Assembly: GCA_001599755.1 (NCBI GenBank)
Contig: BCHX01000005.1
Coordinates: 2,042,409 to 2,106,408 of the forward strand
Origin: Gliomastix tumulicola
Lineage: Eukaryota; Ascomycota; Sordariomycetes; Hypocreales; Bionectriaceae
Direction: 5' to 3'
DNA: 64,000 bases
The position numbers and the translations under genes were made by a program. How positions within the stretch are numbered: the stretch's first letter is position 1; every line of letters starts with the position of its first letter. The notes below the pieces were generated by a model. That model saw nothing but the letters and a program-made list of their open reading frames with translations, ran no database searches and had not been told where the DNA came from. This document shows positions 33,816 to 45,842 of the stretch, one piece after another.

Positions 33816-35666
33816 TTTGGGCACATACTTACGGATGTTTTTTTTCTTGTAAAACTACTTTTAGAACACAGCATGCGTCGATTTAACATAATTAAACTTG
33901 AATTTCTGATCCGATCTCGTTGCTTTCGCCGATCCCCTGCGGTGACGTTCCTCAGACTCGGGGGGACGAGATGAAGACTGACCCTCGGCGTTTAGTTGCC
34001 GGTGCTTCCCTTTGCACCGTTCTCCTCGATTGCGATCCTCCCCCTTATTCGCCGCTCATCAGACTCCCGAAGTGAGAAAGCCGAAGGATTGCATACTTCT
34101 TCCCCTGAGTTGCAATCTGGTTCGGGCCTCAGCTGAGACACACTCATTTGATATCAGACATACGAACCACCCCCCTTCCCCCTGGTGTCACCGCCGAACT
34201 AATACTACTCTTCCATTCCTCACACCCGCCCCCTCGACCAAAACTCAAAAGCTGATCATCACCTGCTCACAAGCTGTGACCGGCTGTACCTCCATGCTGC
34301 TCGCTAAAACGCACGTCTCGGCCGCCGTCGACCGGGAAAGGCCTCCTCTCCCTGTCTAGGTAGAAAGGAAAACTGTCACATACTCACAAGGCCCCTAGCC
34401 CTGGACCACGTTACCACTTCCCGTCGGGGGAGGCCTCGATGAAGAACGGCCTGGTGCAGAAGGGACCACTCGGAGGAATTACCCGTCACGGACACACGCG
34501 AGCCGACCACCACGATATTTCGCGTTCTGTATTCCCTTCTCCTTTTTTTCCAGAGTCAAGGGTATGTATGTAGATGACCTACTGTCTCACGACCGAGTTA
34601 CCCGAATACCCGACCGAAAGCAGCGTGGTTCAACGTCACTTCTGGTTACGGTGACCAAGACGGCGAAGCGCTCTATCGTTGGGAGGACGCCCGTATCCCG
34701 ACGTGGCACAAGCAGTCAATGGGCACCCTGTCACGGCGTGGTCTGGCGTACAGGCTGAGAATTGGCCCTCTGTTGGACTTGAGCGTAGAGAGAGAGAGAG
34801 TGACACATACCTGAGGTGTGACTGCTTGGAAGAAAAACGTGGGTGACAGACAGACAGGTCTCCGGTCACCTGCTCGCTCGCCCCCCCCTTCGGAGGGCAT
34901 TGACTCGGAAACATGACTCGAAAGTCTACAGGCCCCCCTGATTTGCTTGCAAATGCGCGGAAGAAACCCAGAGTGATGACAGCCGCGCTTCTTCTCATCA
35001 CGGGAATCACGGACACCTGCCCCTAAATCAGAGAGCGATCCCGAAGTGGCGGCGGCGGCTGAGGAACAACAACATCATCCCCCTACAAGGTCAAGGGGCT
35101 CATCACACCCAAAGACAGCATCCAATATCCGACCTTGTGCAACCACAGACAGCTCTCAGCAGCTGACAAGCCCCAAGACACCTCCCCTCGCCTTGCTCAA
35201 TTAATTAATATCGGCGTCTATGCAGCAAGAAGCAGACATTCTCGTCGTCGGGGGAAGTACAGTATCAAGGCACGGGCCTCGTCGGGGGGATGGGATAAGG
35301 GGGGGGGGGGGGTTACGCATACAGACAGGTCACAAGAAAAGCAGCGCCTAGACCTCTCACTGCGTAATGCAGTCCTACCACACTTCTCCTCCCAAGACCA
35401 TTGACTTACAACCCCGTCCCCTGAGCGAGGTCCAACCTGTTGTGCAACCACACTCTCACGTCCACACCCGAAAGGGGCACTAGACCTACCCCTCACGAGA
35501 GAACTGGCTCCGAACCCCCTTCCCCCCCCCTCAGCCAGCCCAATAAGAAAGAGCTAGAACTGAGCATCCGAAGCTGGTTCGTCGCCTTATTTTGCGCGCC
35601 GCGGTGGTACAGAACTTGCGTGAAACGCGACCTGGACACTCGAACTCGGAAAACGTGGGGGGCGGC

Positions 35667-35704
35667 CAAGCAAGCAAGCCAGGCAGGCAGGCAGGCAGGC
35701 AGGC
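35667..35704. repeat. Compound tetranucleotide repeat (CAAG)3 / (AGGC)6
   Basis: Three CAAG units, a CC interruption, then six AGGC units. It appears to be a mutated and expanded version of the AAGC-type repeat found elsewhere in the window. Confidence 0.85.
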
Positions 35705-36609
35705 AGGAGATGCGCGATTAGAGAGGCCCGAATCCCTGATGAGCACTGCCATCCTGCGTCTTCCAGGAGAGGGAAGAAGAGGAGGCCTGAGCTTCTGCTT
35801 TGTATTTTCGTGCTCATCTGCGGTCATGGTTACACGAGAGACGACCCTACTATGCCATCTGATGTCTCTCGTCACGAACAACCCCCCCCCCCCCCTTTTC
35901 CTAATTGCACTGAATACGACCCAGTGACCATGGCCCCGGCCCGTGATCCCCAAGAAAACAAACCCAAGAGACTGTTGCTAGGAAGTTGAGAGATGCGCCA
36001 TCGGAGTACCTCGGAGTACGAAATGGAGCTCGATTGTTGAGCTCGTACGTAACAGCCTCTGGTCAATATCACAAGAAGTCAAGTAAACACACAGTGGTGC
36101 CAAACGATGTTTTTTTGCTGCCACGGACCGAAACGCCAATACGTACTCTAACCCAAACACGTTCTTAATCAACAACCAACTCCAATCACCAAAGTTCCAC
36201 CCTTGATCCCATTAGTCCTTCCTGTCTTTCGACATCCTCGCCGTCCTCCTCGTCGTCCCAGCGACATGATACAACAGAACATGTGCAAAGTGCAGCATGT
36301 TGTAAGCATATACATACACGAAAAGCCCTGTCTGTGTCTAAGCACAGACCAACAAAAAGCCCAAAATAGACCCCAGTGTGCTTGACCCAGCGCCGCGCTG
36401 TTGAGATTAAGCTTGTTGTTACCCAATCCTAAAACACCGGCTAGAGCCCTTCCTTATCGAGTGTGTTTGTGTTTCATAACCTGTTGGGAAGAAGTATTCC
36501 AACCATTCGAAGCCCCCGGACCCCCTCCCAAAGAGGAGTTGCAACGACGTGGAGTGAGAACGCTTCGTGGAGCAATCTCAGTCATCCGTTGTGCCAACGG
36601 CCGAGTGTC

Positions 36610-36636
36610 GTTGTTGTTGTTGTTGTTGTTGTTGTT
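36610..36636. repeat. (GTT)9 trinucleotide repeat
   Basis: Nine perfect GTT units, continuing into imperfect TTTG repeats. It lies about 150 bp past the Msn2-like stop codon, where the transcript would read (AAC)n. Confidence 0.9.
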
Positions 36637-36782
36637 TGTTTGTTTGTCTCTCCCACCAAGTGTCTGTGGCGTCCCTCAAACTCATTTTCTGCGGCGTTGT
36701 GAATTTTAACCTTGCAATGTGCGTAACCATAAAACATGTAGTTGCAAGTCCCATCGAGGACGTCAGAGTATGTAGATTCGGT

Positions 36783-38199
36783 TTACTGATGGCGATGATA
36801 GGACCCATCCGTCGTAGGTCGGACAGGAGGTAGCGGAGGGTTATCACTGTCACTCGGGGTCTCTTTCTCCTGCGCCTCGCGCTCTTGTCTCTCCTTGTCC
36901 TCGCACCCCTTGACAAGTCGATGTCGCTGTTGATTAAGTACGCATTAGCTTGTACACACACTACAAAGGAGGCCGCTCTCAGAGCTGTCCGTACCTTCAG
37001 GGCGTCCTTGCGAGAGAACTGCTTTGTGCAGAAATCGCACGAAAACGGCTTGACCTCGAGGTGAATCCGCTTGTGGCGCTTCAGGTCGTGGTTGCGACTG
37101 AAGCACTGGGTGCACTGATCACACTTGAAGGGGCGATCGAGCGGCACAGGGGGACCGTGATACATGTGATAAGGACCTTGGGAGTTCTGCTGTGGAATCC
37201 CGGGAAGGACCCCCATTTGACCTCCATGCTGGGTCATGGTAGTGAGATTGTGACCGGTCATGGCGGCGAGGGGCGACTGCGGTCCCTGGTGCGAATAATA
37301 GTTGTAGTTTCGGAACGGAGTGGTCGACATGCTGGCGGGAGCACCCTGTCCATATCCTCCCGCGCCTCCAGCGCTCGCTGCCCTCGGAGTCACGAGCCCT
37401 GTTGGGGACTGCTGGCTGGGGGACGCCTGAGGCGCAAAGGAAGGATACGTTCCCTGCGGGCTGGCCGAAGTTCCCATGGGAAAGTTATTCCCACTTGCAG
37501 TCCGGTACTGGCTGAAGGTGTCGAGATGCAGCCCGCCGTTCGAGTGGGCTGCCGTGTGAGCCGGCGTTCCCTGCTGGGAAACAAGCGTGGCCGGCGTCTG
37601 CAGACTGGGGGCCTGAGAAGGCAGATGAGGTGGCAGGGACGGATGGTGAGCGGCGTGAACAGGTGGCTGATAGGCTCTAGTTTCCGCCTCGCCGTACGCC
37701 GTCCCAGCGAGCGGATCATTGGGAAAGCCCAGAGGAGACTGCGGCCCTCGATGGCTTAGGTGGCCGAGGGAGTGCTGTCTGTGATTCTGGACATGGTTGT
37801 ACGGATTGGGATGCACCGGCGCAGCGGTGCTGTAGATCGAACCACCATTCTGAGCCGGCGCGCTCGTCCAAGGGCCCGATGCCGAGATCTGGTTCTGAAC
37901 CTGGCCGTGGCCGAGGGTGTATTGTTGGGTCATCGTCTGAGGAGGTTGAGAGCCGTGGGAGCTGGTCGTGTGTACACTAGACTGTCCAGGACTGAAGCCA
38001 CCACCACCACCTGACGATCTCGCTGTTAGTACACGAGGCCCACGCCACAACGACGAAGTCGGGAGAAGAGGAGAAGAAGGCAGAACTAACGAGGCACGGC
38101 CTGATCTGGTGGAATCTGAGGAATGTCGCAAGGCGGTAAGCCCTCAGCCGCTTGGCGGCGTGCGGCGAGGCTAAATGTGTGGTGTTGGTTATGCTCCAT
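36783..38199 (-). CDS. C2H2 zinc-finger stress transcription factor, Msn2/Seb1/MsnA-like
   Basis: Fungal orthologues bind stress-response elements (AGGGG/CCCCT) and govern osmotic, oxidative and developmental responses, sometimes virulence. Exons 38091-38199, 36995-38010 and 36783-36926 encode 422 residues. The N-terminus HTFSLAARRQAAEGLPPCDI is a conserved family start; the middle is Pro/Gln/Ser-rich with a repeated SH(R/Q)GPQSPL motif. Two fingers lie at the end: residues 331-353 (Cys333, Cys336, His349, His353) and 359-383, whose last ligand is Cys383 in RHRLVKGC, the C2HC variant typical of this family. The second finger is completed only after the 68-nt intron, which validates it. The first intron (38011-38090) contains TACTAAC; an alternative acceptor 12 bases upstream lies too close to the branch site. 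Upstream is a 13.5-kb gene-free block. Confidence 0.85.
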
Positions 38200-39405
38200 G
38201 TGTGTTGATGGAGAGAAAGATGAGGGAGCCTCAGTAACAGGCGGCGTGATTTGAGTTAGGGCTTGAGGGGGTCTCTGATTGTTTTTTCCGTAGGGCAATA
38301 CAGGAAACCTATTTCTGTGTGCGTCGTCGCGGTTGGCTGGTACGGTGGCGTGCGTCGAGAATAGAACGTGGCCCTCGAGATGGTTGACTCCCAAGAAGTG
38401 GTACTGGAGGCCCTTGGGAGAAACCTCGAGTCTTGTTTGGATGCGAGAAACAGAGAAGAGTTAGGCAGATCCAACGTCTTCCTTTTTTGCTTCAAGCACT
38501 CGGCAGCAGGAGCGAGGTCGTCTTGATGGAAGTCGGCAAGCACCCTTGATGATCGCTCTTTCCTTCTCTTTCCACTCCAGCCCAACACACCAGAATGGAA
38601 GCCAACAGAAAAGGGACGAAAATAGCCGTCCTTTCGTTGAGAGGTGAGGTTGTACCGTGTACTCCAACCTTGTTGAAGCTGATCCTGGGGTCCTGGTCGC
38701 TGTTTTTTTGGGGGGAGTTCGAGGTTTGGTGGTTGGTTTGATCCCCAGGCCAAGTCGTCCACGCCGAGGAAAAAGGAAATGGCTGACAACTGTTCGAAGA
38801 GGCGCACCGGTTGCCCTGTGAATTGACGCTCCGCACCAAAGGAAGGCGCTGATAGACTTTTTGGGCCCTGGGGGGACGTTGGAGGCTGGAGGCTGGGGGG
38901 AGAGTACCGTGATGTGTTGGGTCAGAATGAAGGGGGAGGGGGGCGAGGTGAAGTCGAGAAGACGGGAGAGGTATATGAGAGGGTAGCAGATCTCCGTAGG
39001 CGAGGAAAGAGAATACTAAGTAGTAGTATCAGTCTGATAGAGAAGAGCCTATTGTTCCTCCATATGGCAAGCTACTATTAGGACGGCAGCGAACCCAGAA
39101 CGAGGACGTGGTGGGTAGGGGCAGGTAGTTATTGGCGGCAGTGAACCCGTATCCGTACATCTGATGTGTAAGTGCAGGACAGGGCGGCAGCATGTATCGA
39201 ATACCTTGCACGGTACGGGGTCCGTAATGGGGGAGAGCGAAAACAGAGTTAAGAAGCAGAAGCAATAGGGTTTCTCCTGAGTGGCGTCTCGTCCCGGTGG
39301 TGGTGTATATGTATATAAGTACGTAAGTACGGATAGGCATGCATTGCCTTTTTCTAAATCTCCCCGTCGAATCCAGTGACAGCTTGAATGGAGAGCGAGC
39401 GGGCG

Positions 39406-39408
<3 letters not shown>

Positions 39409-39440
<32 letters not shown>
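39409..39440. repeat. (GA)16 dinucleotide repeat
   Basis: Sixteen perfect GA units preceded by GAGCGAGCGGGCGAGC, about 1.2 kb upstream of the Msn2-like start codon. Confidence 0.9.
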
Positions 39441-39444
<4 letters not shown>

Positions 39445-40663
39445 TCAGGCCCATGCCTGCCCCTCCCCTCGACCAAGGTAGGTATCGAGGAGTACCTAGA
39501 GACGTGGAGGGGGGGTTCCTCGATAAAACGACCAGCCGGCCATGCTTTGGATGGGCCATGCCCCATGCCCTTGCCCATGCATGCTCATCGCCCACCTAGC
39601 CCGGCCCAGAGAGAGCGAGAGAGAGGCAGAGTACATAGAATCTTGGCATCATTTTGAGTTTAGTGCATGCAATAGACCGTCTACTGGAGGGCGGGATCTC
39701 TTTCGGGGGGGAAAGGGCAACGATGAGGGGGGGGGGGGGGGTCTGTGAAACGCGTCTACAGGTACTCGATACGAGCGAGCTGAGTCTGCGAGCCTGCCAG
39801 GGCAAAGTGGCCGAGTGACGGAGGCAGAAGATGGGCGCAGGGGAGTAGGGCTTGCAGGTACTTGAGGACCGTGTACAGAGTACGGCGAGCCAGTGCGCCT
39901 TCTGGCCTTTGTACCCTCGAGTTTCAACCCGGTGATTGGACTAAATCGCTATACACCGGGGCGGCGGCTGGGATCAGGCCCAGACGCCATTGTCTCTAGC
40001 TCGGGAGGGCTGAGAGGTGCTTGCCCATCCACCCCCTGCTCCGGCGGTCCTGGGTCAGGCCAGCGTGTGTGAATGTCTCCCCCCCTTCTCTTCGCTCTTG
40101 GTCATCGAGGGGACGTGCATGCGGATAGCAGCACCATTGAATCAATATTCTGTCCCCACGATTCCTTGGCCCGACGGGTGGTTGTGGGAGTGGCGTAGAA
40201 GCCCGTTTTGTCTGGTCTGAGAGATGACGGTTGCTTTGCTGCTTGCAGTTTCGGTGCGAGACGAGGTGTAAACTGGCCGGCCGGGTCAGTGTCTGTGTGT
40301 CTGGAAGGGCAAGGGAAAAAAAAAATACAATAATAAAGAGACAGACCAGAACAGGCCAGACCGCAACGAACTTGACCCAGGGCGTGTGCATATCAGCCAG
40401 GTGGAGGGGAGTATTGATAATAGATGCGGGCTTCAACGCAAGGGGCCTAGGTCTGCGGCTGGAGTGGGCGTGTCCTTAGAAACGGTTCCCTCATCCCCAA
40501 GTTCAAGCCAGTCCGTCTGCACAGAACTTGTCTCGAGTAATTATTATTATGAGGTTAGTACACCTGTTTCCTTGATTCAGTGCGCACAGACAGCGAGCCA
40601 GAGAGAGAAACAGAGACAAGTGATGGTGCTCGGGACGGAATGCCAGGCCGTGTCTCTTGTGAA

Positions 40664-40682
40664 GGGGGGGGGGGGGGGGGGG
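40664..40682. repeat. G19 mononucleotide run
   Basis: Nineteen consecutive G, the longest of several G or C runs in the window (others at 35299, 35882, 39727, 49703 and 51020). Length may be affected by sequencing error. Confidence 0.7.
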
Positions 40683-41841
40683 TAGAACCAAATGGTGGTA
40701 AATTAGAGAATTCGTCCGAGACAGGGCTCTGTGTCACTGCATCTGTCCAATATACGAGCAAATTGCTTCCTCTTTGCGTGCAGCGTGGCCATTTTCGTTT
40801 CTATTTACGTGAAACCGGGATGGCCTGTTGACGGCCAGAGATATGTGATGGGAGGCGAGATATGTTGCGAAAATCACCAAATCTCAATACGTCAGGAGTG
40901 GCGTGGGTTCCCGGGCGAGCGAGGAGGCGGCTGGGGAGTCGGGGACCCTGTCGCCTTTTTTGAGCCTTATCCTTCTCCAGCAAGCACACCACCACCATGA
41001 TCAAGTGCGTGCGTGCGTGCGCCCCTTGTTGCAAATCGCTTCCAGCCAACAGAGGCCGCAGAGCGCTCGCCAGAGTGCCGAGAGGTCTGTCATGCGTTCG
41101 CGCCAACGCAGCGCCAGCCAGCGCCACCACCAGATCATCTGAACCCGACACGTGTGAAGTCGTGCATGCCCACACTGCATCCCAGATGCGTCTGGATCTC
41201 GGGGTGTTGACTAGGCCCCCAAGGACCCAAGGCCCCCAAGGCACGGAACGCGAGAGAAATGCGCGGGACGTGGATCGCATTCTCGGGCGGTGAGTCTCGA
41301 GACATCGGCATCAGTGGCAGGCAGGATAGGCCTGTCGTGAGTGACATGCCCTGGAACGAAGCCAGGGTCAGGGACTCAGAGAGAGAGAGAGAGACAGGAA
41401 CAGGAAAAATAGGCGGTGGTGGGTGTCACAGAGAGCTGATCAGAATACCACCAAATTAGAGATGAGGGAGCCAGGTGTTCCTGCACCTCCGCATAGGCTC
41501 ACCCTCTTACAGCCTGTTTTCGTGGTCAAATGCCGTGACACCCACGATCCTCCCTGCCCAGAACGAACCAGAATAAATTGACAGCCGTATGTATGTATGT
41601 AGCTGCCAGCCCGGGGGGGTCGGCGACAACGAAACCCGTGTTCATATCGCCGACTCGGGAGATTCAGAAAAGCATTGGCCGAGTTGCGGCGGTCAGTATC
41701 ACAGGCCAGCGTCAGTCGGCTTGGTGACCAGATTGCTGGGATGCCCCTTGGTGTATGACGGAAGATTATTACTGTTCCGTACCCCCCCAGTCGGCCGTAT
41801 TGATGATGGGATCCCTGGACCGGGACGGGGAGGCAGTTGAG

Positions 41842-41868
41842 CGACTCCAGCGACTCCAGCGACTCCAG
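41842..41868. repeat. Three tandem 9-bp units
   Basis: CGACTCCAG is repeated three times and is followed by degenerate CAGTCCAG copies. There is no associated gene. Confidence 0.8.
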
Positions 41869-42316
41869 CAGTCCAGCAGTCCAGCTCCTGGGCGTGGTCG
41901 TGGTCGTAACGAGTATGCAGTACGGGATCTGCCCCACCGCGGTCTATAATAGAATCAATACATATCAATAATTGAAAGACGGGAGGTGAAGGTATCCATC
42001 CATACTGAGATCAACGTTATGAGGGGTCGGCGACAGCATCATGCAGCTGCGCTTCAACGTGAGCGAGGTGATATCATCATATTTCTCATACAGGCAATCT
42101 TGGGTCGCTCTTTCCTCGGCCGCTCGTGGCAGCCAGGGAAGGCGCTACTGCACCAATTGCCCTAACTGCAGTGCTAGCTCTCAGGGCAGGCTGATTGCAG
42201 GTTGGCGCGCTGGGACGCTGGGACGCCCCTGCCAACTTTGCCAACTGTTGCAACGGGCAGCTGCAGCGGGTGCACCTGCTGAAGTTGTCACTGCACACCT
42301 GCGAGGTACCTCCTAT

Positions 42317-42358
42317 CTGTACCTGTGCCTGTACTTGTGCCTGTACCTGTACCTGTAC
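42317..42358. repeat. Seven-unit hexanucleotide minisatellite
   Basis: Seven units of CTGTAC with variants CTGTGC and TTGTGC, all separated by exactly six bases. The register is perfect, so it arose by tandem duplication. Confidence 0.85.
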
Positions 42359-45300
42359 CCACTGCAGCGCGAACATCCATGATCGATGCTCCAGGGCTGT
42401 TCTCCGTCCTCGCGAGCCCTGCAAGCCCACCTCAACCTAATCAACAATTAAAGCTCAGCCATAGCCGATCCATGCGCCCTAACAACGCCTCCGACTCTCC
42501 AAGCTTCAGCTACGACAACTTCGACTAGCACCGACGAGCATGTCACCGACGAGCTAGACGACGTTGCGAGTCCTGCCAGTGAAGTGGGCCGGGGTCTCGC
42601 CCAAGCAGACACGCTTGCCAGGGTGCCAGACCGTCTTGCTTGGTGCTGAACCGGCTCGCTGGAATGGAGAAGCGAACGAGAGAGTGCGCACCCCCTCTCC
42701 CCCCCCTCCCTCTCCTCCTCTCCACCTGCAGGACGGCAGAGTCAGTGTCAGAAGATGCTGCAGCGACAAGGAGCGTTGATCTGTAGGCGAGACGTGCGTG
42801 CTTTGCTGCACGCTCAGCAATTGCGACGGCGACAGGCCACGTCGATGAACCATGGCCCGTCTCTAGGCCTCTCTGGCCCGCCCGCATCGCCCGCCCTCTT
42901 TGTTTCGACCTTCTCCATGGAGAGCCAAGCATCGCGCGCGCGAGGATTGCTTTTCAGCCCTCACGCCATCCACACACACATCATTGTTCCGAGCCGATCG
43001 GACACGACTCGTTCGTCCCTCGAACCGCATGTCACTGTGTCAGTTGTCCGCGCCCACGGACGGACGGCTACGCACAGCGTCACCCGCATCTCGCGTCTCC
43101 TCTCCAACGGGGACCAACCAAGCCACCGAGGCCGACTCTGGACGCTAACTGAGCTTGCATCGATTAGTGTTCAATAGTGGGCTAGCCCCCCAATTCGTCG
43201 CCCAACCTTAAGCCTACCCGGAGCCGCATGGCATGTGACAAGGAGCCAAGGTCCCTCACCTGGAGCATGTTGCGCGGGCGTGTCGCCAGCCAGCGTAGCG
43301 CAGCGTTGCAATTGCAACGCAATATCCTGAGATGAGCGAATGCGCACATGCAACGTGCTCCTTCGCCCGGGCTATATATAGCGGCCATGATGTATATCAC
43401 GTTGCTGCTGCTGCTTGCGTCGCATGGCGAGCCCAGGACACACGAGGTAGCGTTACAACTGGGAGGGGGCGGCTCTAGAGGATGAAATCATTTCCTCCCT
43501 GGTCTGCCTGGGCGGCATGGCTGGCGGACGAAAGCCGGCGACTGCCACGAGGCAGGCAAGTTGGGACTTGGGCAAATGGTTGTCGCTATCTTACTAACCA
43601 ACAGCCCTGAACCTGGACATGGCCCCCTCCCCGGCGATCAACACATCTCTGAATCCTGCCTGCCTGGGCAAGCTAACGTCGAATAGTCAGTGTTTCGCAC
43701 TCGCACATCCAGTTAGAGCGTCCGCTGTTCGGTGAGCTGAAAGGTCTATGGGACGGGGCATCCGAGGCTATGACAAGGCTTTGATGTATTGGGGCTATTC
43801 GCCCGTCCTTTTCAGCCATTCACGAGTCGGGTCACCTTCCATTCGATGCAAGTACTAATAAGCTAAAAAAGAAAAGAGAGGGGGAAAAAACCAATACTAA
43901 CACCAGTTGCAACCGCAACGGTCGTATGCAAGTCCGTGACACGAGGCCGTGGGTCTCGTTCAGCCCCAGGCGCTAGCGACCAGCAAAGCCCTGCGGAAGA
44001 TGCCGCCGCCATTGGTGGGAGAAACGACGAGAACGCTGACCAGATGCATTCTTTTATTCTCGTTTCGGTGTCGCCGGGCGAGTGTTTCTCCTCCTGTTCC
44101 CGTCTGGGCTCATTTCAACCGTCCGCGGGCCGTTTGATGAGTTGCAGCATTAGTTAGATGCAGCTTCGACTGCAAGCCACAGACAGCATGGACCACAGCA
44201 TAACATGTTACCCCTGGCTTTGCAAGACACGGCTCATCCGCTTGCGTACGGGGCAGAAAGAGCCCAGACCCAGTCGGAGGCACATGGGATCAACTCCAGG
44301 GGTCGAGGTTGACTGACTTGTGCCTCATGAGCAGGGAGATTATATCATGTAACTCCGTACTCTGCATACCTTACCTTAGTCCCTCCGGTGCATGTTGATA
44401 TGGCCGTGGACTTGGCAAGTGACCCATCATCATCAGCCGCACGCAACTGACCGGCACAGGATCATGATACGTATTGATATGGCTTGATTATTAGTCCCGT
44501 TAATTACTAGCACGTCTGCACCTTATCGGAAATGTCCAGAAACGTCATGGGCAGGAACAGGTTAACCTGCCTTCAGGAGACTGACATGTTCCCTCGAGGT
44601 TATGTAAGGACGCTATTAGTGAGGTGTAGTCAGATACACAGTGCAGACGCCACAGTGATTGATCAGAGACAGCAAGCGGCCGTTGCCAAGTGCCGTGGGT
44701 GTGTGTGCAGGCAGGCAGGCATGGGCTGGTGGACGAGACTGGACGAAAAGCTAAGCGTGCAAGCCCGCGATCTATCTCGCGCAGGGAGACAGCGTCACGA
44801 CCACGACCACGACCACGACCCCTTGTTTCGGTTTCTGGCGCGTCCTCGGTCAGGCTTGCAACACCAGCCCATGTCATCTGCTATTGGACAGCAAAGTTGC
44901 TGCTATACCCTTATACCTCCGCAGGCCCTGTCAATAGGCCCTGGAGGACCACGCTCTGGATGGGTCATTCCGAAATCCGGATCGTCTGTGATGCATTGGT
45001 GCAAATTCCGCGCTACGATCCCCCCCAGTTGCCGCTCCAGCCATTCACAAGGAGGAACGATATCCACTGCCTGGATGCTAGCCAGGTGCTGTCCTTGCCG
45101 GATCTGGCAACGTTTAACGAGACAACGGAATGAAATACAGTGCGTTGAGTGCCTGTTGCGTACTGGTGTCTTACTACTTGGACGAAGGGTTCAATCAGCA
45201 AAACGTACGGCCTCGAACGATCCGAATGACTCGGAATATGGTTCATGAATAAGAAGCACGCTTCAATCGTATACAGACCCAAACGGAATGCTGCGATCGT

Positions 45301-45824
45301 GGCCAGCACATGTCTTGCCCGTTGCACCGACTGAACCCTCTGCCCCTGCTTCTTCCCCTACTACTAGCAATAGCTTGTTTTTCCCTCTCTCTCCTCTCAC
45401 TCACTCTCTCTCTCCCTCCCTCGTGTACCATCGGCCAAGTAAAGCCGATTTGAGACATATCTACTACGCCCCTCTCGAGCTGCTCGCCAATCGTGCACGG
45501 CGAAAAGTGAGACATTAAAAGCCCGGGCGGTATTAATGCAGTTTTTCTTTTGATTTGGACTGACCGTCTGCGTTTCTCGTAATCGACACCCCCTTGTCCC
45601 ACAACTGCGTGTCAATGGAGAGATGGGTAGAGATAGGTATCTGAGATGTGAGACTCGCGAGTATCCTCGTTCAGCAAAATACGTGCTCGGTACGCAGAAC
45701 CGAGGGGGGGCATACCTCAAGGACAGCCTTCAGACGGCGTCAAACCTACCAGACCCCCCCTTTTTCATTCAAATGGTGAGTTCTTTTTTTTCTCCGTTCA
45801 ATGGGTGTGCATCCAGGTGAACTC

Positions 45825-45842
45825 TTTTTTTTTTTTTTTTTT
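45825..45842. repeat. T18 mononucleotide run
   Basis: Eighteen consecutive T; a shorter T run lies about 40 bp upstream. There is no neighbouring retroelement-like sequence. Confidence 0.8.

Larger units (their letters stand above)
33816..36782. other. Long convergent intergenic region, Ctr / Msn2-like
   Basis: Nearly 3 kb between two convergent genes, much longer than the other convergent gaps here (241-484 bp). It contains G14 (35299-35312), C14 (35882-35895), a (CAAG)3-(AGGC)6 compound repeat (35667-35704) and (GTT)9 followed by TTTG units (36610-36650), the last within the probable 3' UTR of the Msn2-like gene. No open frame is recognisable. Confidence 0.5.
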
